DNA from: Sarcophilus harrisii
Taxonomy: Eukaryota > Chordata > Mammalia > Dasyuromorphia > Dasyuridae
Assembly (NCBI RefSeq): GCF_902635505.1
Contig: NC_045428.1
Span: forward strand, 303,357,107-303,421,106
Direction of reading: 5' to 3'
Length of the DNA stretch: 64,000 bases
Made by a program: the position numbers and the translations under genes
Shown: piece by piece, positions 11,040-23,210 of the stretch
How positions within the stretch are numbered: position 1 is the stretch's first letter
Layout of the letters: every line of letters starts with the position of its first letter
Notes under the pieces: generated by a model
Seen by the model: only the letters and a program-made list of their open reading frames with translations
Database searches by the model: none
What the model was told of the DNA's origin: nothing

Positions 11040-13240
11040 GATGAGAGGAAAACATCCTTTATCTCTGAGGCAAAATCCAGTTTATAGGTTAGGGAAAATA
11101 TTTAAGTCAGAAAGTGTTTTGGTTTTAGCTGGAAACTTTCCAGAAAGGAAATGGATTCATTCAGGTCTCACAACCTGAGAAATGGATAAAAGACTGACTG
11201 TCAGAGGCAGCTCTAAATGGCCTATAGCTAGGAACCCAAAGGAGGGTGTGCCAACATATCATAGATTAAAAAACAAAAGCTCCCTTCAGAGGTACTTAGT
11301 TATAAAGGAGAGAGAAAGAGGAAAAATGGATATCATGTTAGGTTTTAATACTTTCTCCCAACTAACTTTTTCTCAAAACTTACAAAACCATCAGAAATCT
11401 AATAGGTTAGAGGCTTAAAAAAGATAATAATGCAAATATTTTACAAGAAGTAACAGAGGAAAATAATGAGAGATTTAGAATATAAAGAAAAATTTTAAAT
11501 ATAGATAACTTGTTTTAATAAGGTTGAACTTGATTTTCCTCCTAAATTCCAATACTCAAACCTTTATAAAGCTTCCAAATTCTTTGGACGATATACCAAG
11601 GAAATCATATGGCTGTGATCAATTTTGAAGAAACCAATGTTGCAATTCATAACTCAGGACATCCCAAAAGACTGTTTTTCACATATTGGTGTTAGGTTCC
11701 ATATATGTATATACAATTATCACTAACAAATTTTGGTAAAATACTTTCCCATTAATTTCTGTCAAATGGTCAGAGAATCAAAAGGTGGGAAAAAAGAACT
11801 TCTTCCACTGATTTCACCTACCCTCTATGGGTAAACTGAATATGATTCAAGTAATATGTTCGTCACTCCAGATTGAAGAGGAAAATGGAATCAAAGAAGA
11901 TTCTTATATTCCTATGCTGAAGAAAAGCAACAGAATTCATGTCTCTGAGCTATCTTGGAAGAAGTAAACAGATACTAGTCTTAGCAAAGCTCTTGTCTGA
12001 GGTATTAAAAATTGCATATGATTGACTGAAATGCTTATGGATAGGGGAATATATTGAGAAATTCCTGTGGCATTTAAAAAAAAATATGTCATTAATTGGG
12101 AAAATAAAAAATGTGGACAATCATGTCAGGAAAAAACTCAAAAGTTCTCGGTTATATAGAATATTTATAGTATTTTTAAAGTAGGGAAGACTTGGTGGTG
12201 ATGAAATATCAGTTCAGTTAGAGGAAATCAAAGAATTGTAAATACCCAATCATTTATTCCAAATTATATCCAAAGTATTAATACTACTGAATACTACTGA
12301 TAGCATTCCCAAAAAGCAACTGTATATTGATTTATTAATATAAATGTGTAATAAATATATAATATGTATACACTTGTACATAGATGCATAGTTTTTATAG
12401 ATACACACAAACGTAATACACATATGTATATACATAGTTATAAATGTGCATGTAGACATATATACATTATATATGTGTATATTGATATATAGGGTCTTCC
12501 TAGAGTTCTGAATTTTCATGAATTTAATCATTTTGGGCTATATGATAATATATCTCTGACATTTAAGAGTGAATTTATTGAAATTTAGGACAACTATATA
12601 GTGTCCTAAAGAATACATAGTTCTATTTCAAATCATATGATAAACAACAGATGCTATGATAGATGAAATGGCAAACCATATCCTGTGACTGTCAAAAGGG
12701 AAGACCATATCAGATGTCAGGAGAAAAACTGAATGTGCCTTTTAATACTATTTACAGATTGTTGTTACCCTACTTAAAAATTAATCCAATTTAAAAGACA
12801 AATGTTTTAAAGTTCAAAAGTGGCACAATAACTACAGCTTTTGTAACAAAACAAGCTTGCAAACTTTTTGTACCAAAAATGTATATTTTATTCTAGTTAA
12901 AAATTTGATGTCATAATTAATGAAGATAAAGAAAAGAAAAAAAAGATCAGAATGTGCAAAAAAATTTTGTTTATACAAGTAAAATCATTCTTTTAAAAAT
13001 GAATTTCAAATCTTAACTATTTGTCAAAGGAAAACAAAATACAAACATTACACAATGAAGTTCTTTCCTTATAGAATTGAGAATTAAAGTCAAAAGCATA
13101 TATATGCTTAGCTGAATTATTTGTTAAGTAATTTGTAATTACCCCTGAAACAAAGCAATCACTAAGGGTAACTCATTATAATCTGAAAAATTTTGCTATA
13201 CAATACTATTTTTTATAATAATATTTATTATGAGGATAAT
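11040..13240. other. unassigned EAF2 intron 4 sequence (no gene)
   Basis: AT-rich. It contains a TA/TG-rich simple-sequence region at about 12320-12490 but no convincing exon. Open frames here are short and lack similarity. Confidence 0.4.
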
Positions 13241-13244
13241 ATGA

Positions 13245-13345
13245 GGCAATTACTATATGCAGAACACTGTGCTATACATTGAGGGACATAGAATGTTTTG
13301 ATAAGAAATTTCCATTTCCATAGAGATTACTATCTAATGGTAGTT
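13245..13345 (-). repeat. MIR-derived or related dispersed repeat
   Basis: It carries the reversed MIR 3' motif (ACTATATGCAGAACACTGTG) followed by an ACTATCTAATGG end. Similar copies are at about 24005-24100, 38885-39000 and 61085-61200. Confidence 0.45.
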
Positions 13346-13491
13346 TGTAGCAGAAATCTTTCCCAAAAATCATGTTTCAAAAACCAGAATCATCTTGTGT
13401 TGTAGTTCTTTAGATTAGTACTTCATAGCTAGTGCTTTGATTTCAGTGCAACTTAATTATGTACTCATTGTACATACATTCCTCAGTTTTT

Positions 13492-13497
<6 letters not shown>

Positions 13498-13522
<25 letters not shown>
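13498..13522. repeat. (CA)n microsatellite
   Basis: About 12 CA units. Confidence 0.9.
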
Positions 13523-13524
<2 letters not shown>

Positions 13525-13804
13525 TTTAAGTTCCTACTTTCAATTTCATTCGTTCCAGTACCTCTTGTACCATTTGCTAATTTTTCTAGCTATATATCTT
13601 ATTTTCCCTACTACACTAAAAAATTCAAAGGGTCTATTTCTTACATTTTAGCTGAAGTACATAGTCTTGAATGCATAATGAGCACTGACTACTTTTTAAA
13701 TAATCTTAATTCCAGTGCCTATCCTTAATTATTTTCTATTAATCCTGTATATAGCTTGCTTTGTATATGCAATCATGCTATCCCATATGTGAAAAAGAGA
13801 GCAC

Positions 13805-13908
13805 CTTTTATGAATTTAAGAAGCATTTGCTTATCTTCCAATGGAATGGTTTGATCTACTGTTTCATCAAGGACTTTTTCCAGCCCAGACTTCAAGTTAC
13901 AGGACAAG
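13805..13908 (-). pseudogene. exon-like coding fragment of unknown origin
   Basis: On the minus strand a 104-bp segment lies between a pyrimidine-rich TTTTTCAG acceptor and a G|GTGCTC donor. One frame reads NLKSGLEKVLDETVDQTIPL then EDKQMLLKFIKGALFF. It has a protein-like composition but matches no known EAF2 exon. It could be a gene fragment, a cryptic exon or part of a DNA transposon. I do not recognise it. Confidence 0.25.
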
Positions 13909-14817
13909 CTGAAAAACCTAGGTGAGAAGCAATGAAAGAAGGAAAGGCAGTGGAAATAGTTAAGGATACAGTTAGGTTTTTTTAAGCCAATTTTCCACCT
14001 CACCCTCCTTGTAACAGGAAGGTTCAATTATCATGGCAAACTTAGGATAAGAGGCAAAGAAAATTTCTCTTAGCTCCCTCTAACCTGGTTTTCCTGACAT
14101 TGTCTCGATAATGTTTGGGGCAGGGAGATTTTAAGCAAAGAAACTAGTTAGTATATAGCTGTTTTTGTTGCCCTTGCTCTTGATAAATCTCAAATTCAGG
14201 ATCCCTTGGAATTAAAAGCTCTGAGTTCTGTTTGTCTTCTCAACTCTGCATGGACTGGAAACAAGAGAGGTTTGAGACTAATCAGAAATTTGATCTCTCA
14301 TGCCAAAAGAGAAAGAGTAAAGAGAGAAGAGAGGCAGATAGACCATTATCATATCTGAGACTAAGCAAGAAGCAGTTGCTAAATGCTCTGGGGTTACTGG
14401 CAAGTAAAACCAAAAGCATAAGCTGGAGAAAACTGAAAGAAATGTTCTCCTGCTTCTGTTCAATAGGGCTGTTAATGTCCCAAAGAGAGAGAAATAAAAC
14501 ATACTATGTTTTATGGTTGAGATGAGGGCAACATTCAAAAAATCTGCACTGCTCTGATCTATTCTTGACTGGCACTACATTGCATTTATCTATTATTGCC
14601 CTCCTACCAAGTGACAGCTTATCTTCAGCCTTGAAGTGGATCCAAAAGCCAGATAGGAAAGTTGTTTTTCAAACAAGGGAGGTGTATTCAGCATTACTTC
14701 TTGAAAAAAAAGAAACTGCATATTTTTTCAACTTGTACACCATCACCATATTATCTCTCATACACACGACAATTTGTGGACTAAGAAAACTGTGGGGCAA
14801 CATAGTTGCACATTAAA

Positions 14818-14875
14818 TATATATAATTTATATTATATTATATATTATTAATATAATATCTATTAAAATTTATGC
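14818..14875. repeat. AT-rich simple sequence
   Basis: TATAT/TTATATTA-type low complexity just downstream of EAF2 exon 4. Confidence 0.8.
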
Positions 14876-15039
14876 CTAACATGATTCTATCATGATATTC
14901 TATCTACTCCCTATACGGAGTTGAATTTAATTAAATTAAAAAGAATAAACAAAAATCCTACTATCTTAAAGACAAAACTAACATTTTTACTTGAAATATT
15001 CACAAACACACAATTAGACATTCTGTGATTCCCTTTTAC

Positions 15040-15185
15040 CTCTTTCAATATCATCCATAGGAGATTCTGGAGACATTTTTTCTTTTGGAGGAGAATGTTT
15101 CATATTGTTTGATGTTTTAACTGCATTTCTCATTTGTTGTTGTTGCTGTTCGAGTCGAGACTGAATTTTACTGCTTCCTTCAGCT
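15040..15185 (-). CDS. EAF2: EAF2 coding exon 4
   Basis: A 146-bp exon completing Arg and reading AEGSSKIQSRLEQQQQMRNA, then KHSPPKEKMSPESPMDDIER. The short Gln run and the KHSP...MSP.SP.DDIER segment match the linker between the EAF domain and the acidic C-terminus. The acceptor AG is at 15186-15187 and a GTAAAA donor is at about 15034-15039. It is separated from exon 3 by about 18 kb. Confidence 0.93.
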
Positions 15186-15464
15186 CTGCAAGTATATTAA
15201 AGTTCCCCAAAAAGAAGACATTAATAATTCCAATGTATTATGATTCTTATAGTGTTACTATAATTAAACACTAGTTTTTAGATATAGCAAATGTTAAAAG
15301 TTTTAAATAATTAAAATTATAAAAATAAAAGGTGAAGAATGCTCTGTCAAAATTCCTATTAAAATCAAGTCTCTTTGATATTTGAGTATCTAGAAGTCTA
15401 GGGAAGAAAGTGAAATACTTGACTGAGGGTGGAGAGGAGAACCTACCCCTAAAGGACCAAACAT

Positions 15465-15700
15465 TTATTAAGTACCTATTACATGCAAGGCACTGTGCTA
15501 AGCACTTTTATAAATATTACCTCATTTGATGTCCACAACAACCTATGAATTAAGTATTATTATAGTCCCCATTTGATGGTTAAGGAAACTGAATAAGGCA
15601 GAAATTAAATTATTTGCCCATAGTCATACAACTAGTGTCTGAAATCAAAATCAAACTCAGTTCTTCCTGTCGAATAAGATATTTGCAAAGTGCTTAGCAT
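15465..15700 (-). mobile_element. MIR SINE
   Basis: Reversed MIR: CATTTATTAAGTACCTATTA, GGCACTGTGCTAAGCACTTT, ATTACCTCATTTGATGTCCACAACAACC and a GGAAACTGAATAAGGCAG-type core in order. Confidence 0.8.
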
Positions 15701-15927
15701 ATTACTTAGAACATAAGTGCCATATCAACAGTCTCTTCCCCTTCTTTTCCCTGTATCCTGACTCCAGACCCAGCATCCTATCCACTTTAACATCTAATTA
15801 CCAGAATCTTGCTTACTGGAAAATGATCTTGTAAACTTCAGAGGGTCAAAGGATTTGAAATTTTAATCAGTATCCTAGCAGGATCCTTGGTACAGTGGTG
15901 GTTGATGGCAGTGACTGCATGAGGAAC

Positions 15928-16325
15928 TGTGAAGACCGTGTATTTTTAAATCAGCAGGAGTCAGGAATTCAGGTTAGGGGAAAATCATCAGTCTTTATTC
16001 TCAGTGAAGAAGGATCGGAGGTGGAAGAGAATCGACGATAGCAATGTGTGCAGCTGAGTCAAGAAGCTAGCTAGACCAGCAGCCACACAACCAGCAGCTC
16101 GGAGTCTCGAACCCAGCCCAATCTCTCCCAGCGTCTCTTCCTGTCTCTCTCTGCCTCCACCCACCAAAATCGTCATTTTCTATACAACACATCAGGACTT
16201 GCACAGAGAGTGGGCAGGGACCATTCTTTATCCAATCATGTATATTAATAAAGTATAGCCCAATTACTATTTAGCCTCACGTACTTGGGACCTCAGTGCA
16301 TCAACTCAAACCTCAGCCCATTACA
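15928..16325 (-). mobile_element. solo LTR of an endogenous retrovirus (beta/ERVK-like), fossil
   Basis: A 398-bp element with TG...CA ends, flanked by an exact 6-bp duplication (AGGAAC, 15922-15927 and 16326-16331). On the minus strand it starts TGTAATGGGCTGAGG and contains an AATAAA signal before its 3' part. There is no internal region, so it is a solo LTR. Six-base duplications favour a class II (ERVK-type) family. It is related to the LTRs at 20400 and 41375. It looks moderately old. Confidence 0.85.
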
Positions 16326-16569
16326 AGGAACTAAGGGCAAACTACATACAGTGAGGAAAGGCAATTTCAAGACTAAAAGAAGCCTAGTAGAAAGTTCCTT
16401 ATACCTAAGAATACTTGAGTAAACACATTATAATGGGATCTTTAGCTGAGAGCTTTCTTTCTAAAAACCTCAGAGCAGTGCCCCTAGAACCTGAGGAAAG
16501 AGAAGTAGTCAGCCATGTTTTAGGGGCCTGACCTGCTAATATTAAGTTTGGAGACTGTTCTGGTTACAA

Positions 16570-16705
16570 CTTTTATAATATTTCTCCTGATAGAATGAAA
16601 ACTCTTGGATGCAAGAATTTGTTTTAATTTATCTTTGCATCTGTGGCATCTTGTACAATGCCTGACACATAAGTAATCATATAATAAATTCTTATTGACT
16701 TATTG
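16570..16705 (+). mobile_element. L2 LINE 3' end
   Basis: Reads AATGCCTGACACATAAGTAA then AATAAATTCTTATTGACT, the usual L2 terminus. Confidence 0.7.
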
Positions 16706-16936
16706 AAAAAAATATTCAGCTGTTATGTTGTTCTTCCATCCAGATCTTTAAGTGAATATGAACCCATATCTTTCCTATTTTGAAGGAACAAAATACAGTT
16801 AAGAAATAGTTTAAAAAATCTGTTGAAGATTTTTAAGGGCTGATGAGAGTTAACCTTGACTACTTCCCCTTCCCCAATTTCCTAAATCGAGTAGCCCAAC
16901 CATGTCTTTCATTGTATTCTTGCACACAAGAAGTTC

Positions 16937-17080
16937 TTTTTTTTTCTGAGACTATGGGGTTAAGAGACTTGCCCAGGGTCATATAGCTAGGAAGTATTAA
17001 GTATCTGAGGCCACACTTGAACTCAGGTCCTCCTGACTTCAGAATTGGTGCTCTATCCACTGCACCACCTAGCTGCCCCC
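16937..17080 (-). mobile_element. MAR1/WSINE-type SINE
   Basis: Reversed copy ending in CACCTAGCTGCCCC on plus, with CTCAGGTCCTCCTGACTTCA and TTGCCCAGGGTCATATAGCT. Confidence 0.9.
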
Positions 17081-17169
17081 ATATTCATTCTTTTAAACTT
17101 CTATTACTAATATTCTAATATACCCTTTTATCACCTTGAGCAGTTAGGTAGCTCAGCAGATGCTTTCAT

Positions 17170-17470
17170 GGCTCCAAAGTATACTGGCACATAGTAATAG
17201 TAGGCATTTAATAAATGCTTATTGATTGAAACACACTTAATAAATGCTTACTGAATAAATAACAAATTGAATCCAAATTAGTCAAGAAGTATATTGCATC
17301 ACAGAATCTGGGTTTCTAATATATCTTAGAGATTATATAGTACAACTCAACAAATATATAAGGAAATGAAACATTAAGTGAATTGCCATAGATTCCAAGG
17401 TAAGTGACAGTCAGATTTGAGATTCAATCCTTGTTTCTCTGACTCAGAATCCACTGTTCTTTCTAGTACA
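17170..17470. mobile_element. L2/MIR traces
   Basis: An L2-type end (GGCATTTAATAAATGCTTAT) at 17190-17250 is followed by a reversed MIR-like segment to about 17470. Confidence 0.5.
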
Positions 17471-17956
17471 ATATGAAGAATGTAACAACTGAGGAGGAAG
17501 AGAAAAATGAATGTAGAGCTTTTTAAATGGAAATAGTTTCCTGTCTTAATAGAACTCTAAAGGTGTCAGCAGTAAATATGCTAATTTTTGGATAGAGATA
17601 GAAGATAATAGTATGGTGTTTGGCAATTTCCTACTGAAGCTATGAAAGTGGTTGTACGTCAATCTGACATGACCAATTAGGCACTATGGTGTCTTATTTG
17701 GGAAATGTTAAGTCTGTTGAGACTTGACAAACCAAATGACAACTACTATATTTCTAGAGTTTACAAAGAAATGATTGATCCTACATGAATTAATCTGTAA
17801 TCTGTATCTGTAAATATTACAAAAAAGAGAGAAGGAAACTGGGGAGCAAAAGTAGTATTTTCATTATTACTAATGTTTGAATATAAGGACTTTATTAGAG
17901 GAAGACAAATATGGGAAGTGAAGAGTTGATCGAGAAGATTATATCAGTACAGGACT

Positions 17957-18094
17957 TTTTTTCGCCCTGAGGTAAGTGGGGTTAAGTGACTTGTCCAAGG
18001 TCACACAGCTAGTAAGTGTTAAGTGTCTGAGGCTAGATTTGAACTCAGATCCTTCTGACTTCAAGGCCAGTGCACTGTGCCATCTAGATGTCCC
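17957..18094 (-). mobile_element. MAR1/WSINE-type SINE
   Basis: Reversed copy with CCAAGGTCACACAGCTAGTAA and ATCTAGATGTCCC. Confidence 0.9.
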
Positions 18095-18640
18095 TAGGAC
18101 TTGTCTTTTTAGACAATGAATGGAAATAATAGATTCTAGGCTCAGGATGGAGTCCATCTAATGAGGATAAAAAAGAATGTCCAGTGTCTGTGCCAATAAG
18201 AGACTGGCCTAATGAAGAGGGTTTTAAACTGAAAACAGAAAAACAAAAAACCAAAACAAACAAAAACCAACTGCCCAGATACAACTGTTAAGCTAGATAC
18301 ACTGAGAAGGAATTTGTAACTTTATTTTGTGTGCAATAAACTTTTCCAATCTGGTAAAGCCTTCCTCAGAAATATGTATTTAAATTTATATAATAAAACA
18401 TATAAGATTACAAAAAAGAAAAGAATTATATTTAAACACAGTTATCAAAGTATCATAGACCCCAACTTAGGAACTTCTGCCATAGAATATTGAAAAGAAA
18501 AGAAAATTAGCAAAAGTCCAGTGATTTATAATTTATAGGAATCAACAACTAGGTGAGAGGCAGAAATTATATATGTGGCATTAGAAGTCTCTTTGCTAAT
18601 GCACAGAATACAAGAACTCAAAGTTCAAAGTTGCTGTTGG

Positions 18641-19320
18641 CGAATGTTTGTGGCAGCCCTTTTTGTAGTGTCTAAAAACTGGAAACTGAATGGATGTCCA
18701 TCAGTTGGAGAATGGCTGGATAAATTGTGGTATATGAATATTATGGAATATTACTGTTCTGTAAGAAATGACCAACAGGATGATTTCAGAAAGGCCTGGA
18801 GAGACTTACACGAACTGATGCTGAGTGAAATGAGCAGGACCAGGAGATCATTATATACTTCAACAACAATACTATATGATGACCAGTTCCGATCGACCAG
18901 GCCATCCTCAGCAACGAGATCAACCAAATCATTTCCAATGGAGCAGTAATGAATTGAACCAGCTATGCCCAGAAAAAGAACTCTGGGAGATGACTAAAAC
19001 CCATTACATTGAATTCCCAATCCCTATATTTATGCCCACCTGCATTTTTGATTTCCTTCACAAGCTAATTGTACAATATTTCAGAGTCTGATTCTTTTTG
19101 TACAGCAAAATAACGTTTTGGTCATGTATAGTTATTGTGTATCTAATTTATATTTTAATATATTTAACATCTACTGGTCATCCTGCCATCTGGGGGAGGG
19201 GGTGGGGGGGTAAGAGGTGAAAAATTGGAACAAGAGGTTTGGCAATTGTTAATGCTGTAAAGTTACCCATGCATATATCCTGTAAATAAAAGGCTATTAA
19301 ATAAAAAAAAACAAAAAAAA
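18641..19320 (+). mobile_element. 5'-truncated L1 LINE with target-site duplication
   Basis: Encodes the C-terminus of ORF2 (MFVAALFVVSKNWKLNGCPS, then MNIMEYYCSVRNDQQDDFRK), ending at a natural ORF2-type end followed by a 3' UTR with a G-rich tract (19190-19212) and an A-rich tail. It is flanked by a 15-bp repeat with one difference (18626-18640 and 19321-19335). L1 ORF2 normally provides endonuclease and reverse transcriptase; only its tail is here. The clean duplication indicates a fairly young insertion. Confidence 0.9.
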
Positions 19321-19335
19321 CAAAGTTGCCGTTGG

Positions 19336-19812
19336 ACTCATAGGACTTTAGAAAGAGAAAGACAGGCCAGGAATGCTGTAAATGTCTAAGTCTTTATTAT
19401 AAGACACATCTTAATGCACACAAGAAAAAACATTAGGCCTAACTTGAAACACCCAGTACCTGGGACATAGAACAGAAGAGACAATTGAGGGGTTCAGAGT
19501 CAAGGTCTTAGTCACCTGAGGGGGTAAAGATGTAATTAAGTCTCAGGCAAAGTGGGGAAGGAAACAATGAGAGCCAGGGTTGGATATGATGATCTTTAGA
19601 TAGCAGGAGGACAAATGAGGTCGGTGATGGTTCTATAACTCAACAAAGCCAGATTATACCAAGCCTTCATCGCTCCTCCTTCAATGTGGGGACAGGTGAG
19701 CTCCCTTCTCCATGCCAAGGCAGTGCTTATGAACAAAGGCCATGGATTTTTAATGATAAAAAGATCTAGAGTAGATATGTCTGATTTTTCTCACCTCTAC
19801 TGTCACAGGTAA
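19336..19812 (-). mobile_element. possible LTR fossil, ends unresolved
   Basis: On the minus strand the stretch contains an AATAAA signal about 70 bp from one end and a composition like an LTR. No matching flanking duplication was found, so both the family and the limits are uncertain. Confidence 0.3.
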
Positions 19813-20189
19813 AGAAATGCTAGAATGACACAGCAAAAGTCATTTACTGGCCACCGAAGTCACAGAAGTTGGGAAGCTCTGTGGAACCAGCATGGACCTT
19901 CCATTCCTCATTGATGGAAGATTCCAGAAAAGTGGATAAAGCAGGTAAAAAGAAAGAACGGTGAGCTTCCCTCCCATTAAAAATACAACTAAAGCATTTT
20001 TTTTAAGACAACAGAATTCATAAGAAAGTTAACCAGAAATCAATGTAAGGAAGTTAACATAATCTCATAGGTTGGAAAGATGATGTAACTCATGACAGAA
20101 TGGAGTATGACAATGGGAGAATTTACCTTGTTATTAAGTAAAAAGTAAAAGAGATAGAGGAGTGGTGGCATCCTCTATCAAGAGGATAT

Positions 20190-22315
20190 ACATAAAAAAA
20201 TAACAACAAAGTTCATATGGAAAAACAAAAGGTCAAGAATTTCAAGGGAATTAATGAAAAAAAAAATCAAATGAAGGTGGCCTAGCTGTACCAGATCTAA
20301 AATTATATGATAAAGCAACAGTTACCAAAACCATTTGGTATTGGCTAAGGAATAGATCAATGGAATAGGTTAGGTTCAAAGGACAAAACAGCCAATAACT
20401 ATAATGGGCTGAAGCTCGAGTTGATGCACTGAGGTCCCAAGCACATGAGGCTAAATAGTAATTGGACCATACTCTATTAACATATATGCTTGGAGAAAGA
20501 ATGGCCCCCACCCACTCTTTGTGCAAGTACTGATGTGTTGTATAGGAAATGATGATTTTGGTAGGTGGAGGCAGAGGGGAGGAAGAGAGATGGGGAGAGA
20601 AGGCTGGCTGGCTTCTGGTCTGGCTGGCTTCTTGACTCAGCTGCACACATTGTGATTGTGAACCCCCCTTCACCTCTGAATCCCCTTCACCTCCAATCCT
20701 TCTTCACCTCTACTGAGAATAAAGACTGAAGATTTTCCCTTAACCTGAATTCCTGACTCTGGCTGATTTTAAAATAAGTAGTTATCACAAATAACTTTAA
20801 TAATCTAGTCTTTGACAAACCCAAAGACCCCAGTTTTGGGGATAAGAACTCACTATATATTGTTGGGAAAATTGGAAATTAGTATGGCAGAAACTAGGCA
20901 TTGACCCACACTTAACACCGTACACCAAGATAAGGTCAAAATGGATTCATGATCTAGGCATAAAGAATGAGATTATAAATAAATTGGAAGAGCATAGGAT
21001 AGTTTACCTCTCAGACTTCTTTAAGAGGAAGGAATTTATGACCAAAGAAGAACTAGAGATTATTATTGATCACAAAATAGAAAATTTTGATTATATTAAA
21101 TTGAAAAGTTTTTGTACAAACAAAACTAACACAAACAAGATTAGAAGGGAAGCAATAAACTGAGAAAACATTTTTACAGTCAAAGATTCTGATAAAGACC
21201 TCATTTCCAAAATATAAAGAGAGGATTGACTCTAATTTATAAGAAATCAAGCCATTCTCCAATTGATAAATGGTCAAAGGATATGAACAGACAATTCTCA
21301 GATGAAGAAATTGAAACTATTTCTAGTCATATGAAAAGATGCTCCAAGTCATTATTAATCAGAGAAATTCAAATTAAGACAACACTAAGATACCACTACA
21401 CACCTGTCAGATTGGCTAGAATAACAGGGAAAGATAATGCGCAATGCTGGAGGGGATGTGGGAAAACAGGGACACTGATACATTGTTGGTGGAATTGTGA
21501 ATACATCCAGCCATTCTAGAGAGCAATTTGGAACTATGCTCAAAAAGTTATCAAACTGTGCATACCCTTTGATCCAGCAGTGTTTCTACTGGTTTATATC
21601 CCAAAGAAATCTTAAAGAAGGGAAAGAGACCTGTATGTGCAAGAACATTTGTGGCAGTCCTCTTTGTAGTGGCCAGAAACTGGAAACTGAGTGGATGCCC
21701 ATCAATTGGAGAATGGCTGAATAAATTGTGGTATATGAATATTATGGAATATTATTGTTCGGTAAGAAATAACCAGCAGGATGATTTCAGAAAGCCCTGG
21801 AGAGACTTACATGAACTGATGCTGAGTGAAATGAGCAGGACCAGGAGATCATTATATACTTCAACAACAATATTGTATAATGATCAATTCTGATGGACGT
21901 GGCCCTCTTCAACAATGAGATGAACCAAATCAGTTCCAATAGAGCAGTAATGAACTGAACTAGCTATACCCAGCAAAAGAACTCTGAGAGATGACTATGA
22001 ACCATTACATAGAATTCCCAATCCCTATATTTTTGTCCACCTGCATTTTTGATTTCCTTCACAGGCTAATAGTACACTATTTCAAAGTCTGATTCTTTCT
22101 GTACAGCAAAATAACTGTTAAGACATATATACTTATACTGTATTTAATTTATACTTTAACATATTTAACATGTATTGGTCAACCTGCCATCGGGGGAAGG
22201 GAATGGAGGGAAGGAGGGGAAAAAGTGGAAGAAAAGGTTTGACAATTGTCAATGCTGTAAAATTACCCATGCATATAACTTGTAAATAAAAAGGTATAAA
22301 TAAAAAATAAAAAAG
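20190..22315 (+). mobile_element. L1 LINE 3' half, with an LTR inserted in it
   Basis: Plus-strand L1 ORF2 from the block before G-G-L-A-V-P-D-L-K-L-Y-D (20275-20310) through MTLIYKKSSHSPIDKWSKDM, CWRGCGKTGTLIHCWWNCEY and LYTSTTILYNDQF to a 3' UTR with a G-rich tract (22190-22220) and A-rich end. A solo LTR (20400-20789) splits it. ORF2 has several stops and frameshifts. Confidence 0.9.
20400..20789 (+). mobile_element. solo LTR (beta/ERVK-like), fossil, nested in L1
   Basis: A 390-bp element flanked by an exact 6-bp duplication AATAAC (20394-20399 and 20790-20795). It is the same family as 15928-16325, in the opposite orientation, and has AATAAA at about 20720. The host L1 reads straight through when the LTR and one duplication are set aside, so the LTR is younger than that L1. 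No internal viral genes remain. Confidence 0.85.
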
Positions 22316-22529
22316 AAGATATACTTGTATGGAAATTTACAAATTTGAGTGGGAAAAAACATTCAGGAGCAAAAGGAAGGAGTTGCTGAAATGATATTGC
22401 AATCAGAATATAATATATATATATGTATGTATGTACATACCCGCCAAATGGAGGAAATAAGATTTTGATAGTTTTTTAATTAATGCTTTTTTAAAAAAAC
22501 CACAGTTTTTATTTCTAGTAATACACCCC

Positions 22530-22570
<41 letters not shown>
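22530..22570. repeat. (CA)n microsatellite
   Basis: About 19 CA units. Confidence 0.9.
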
Positions 22571-22573
<3 letters not shown>

Positions 22574-22993
22574 CCTTCCCTTATAACAAAGAAATACACT
22601 TAAGTAAAATGAAATATTTTGGTCACAGCTGACAATATATACCTTATTTGTATCTAGTCTACCACTTCTCTGCCAGAAGCATATTCACAGGTCAGTCCTC
22701 TGAAATCATGATTGGATCCTGTATCAATATTGTGGTCATTATGTAAACTGTTCTCTTGGCTCTGCATGCTTTTGATGAATGAGATTTTTTTTTTTTTTTT
22801 TTTTTTAAAGAAAGTAATCTGGTTAGAAGGAACTCATTGATGAAGTATGATTCTTAAAAATCACAAAAGATAAATGGGCAAGTAAATGAGTTTAGATACA
22901 AAAGAATGGTAGAGTTCTCTAATAATAGTGTTAGGAAGACTCAAACCCAGAATTAATTGAGACTTGGGAAAAATGCTAAGGACAGAAAAGTGA

Positions 22994-23020
22994 TACACAC
23001 ACACACACACACACACACAC
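22994..23020. repeat. (CA)n microsatellite
   Basis: About 13 CA units. Confidence 0.9.
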
Positions 23021-23172
23021 GGATGGTTGCATATAAAGGCCAAAAGGAAGATAGAAAAGGGATAAGATTATTGCTTGGAGTGGAAACAACAAAGAGAAAG
23101 TAGAAATACAAAATATCTACTTTGCTTCTGTTTTCTTCCAGGGAAAAAACAATCTTTAGAAACAGAAAGATA

Positions 23173-23210
23173 GTACTTGCTTTGGCAGCACATATACTAA
23201 AATTAGAAAT
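23173..23210 (+). pseudogene. U6 snRNA 5'-end fragment
   Basis: GTACTTGCTTTGGCAGCACA followed by TATACTAAAATTAGAA matches the first 35 or so bases of U6 snRNA with four differences. The rest of U6 (ACAGAGA box and beyond) is absent, so it is a truncated retro-pseudogene and cannot function in splicing. Confidence 0.75.

Noticed and set aside
20251-20673. 140-codon minus-strand frame
   Set aside because: It crosses the boundary of an L1 and a solo LTR in antisense; no coding similarity.
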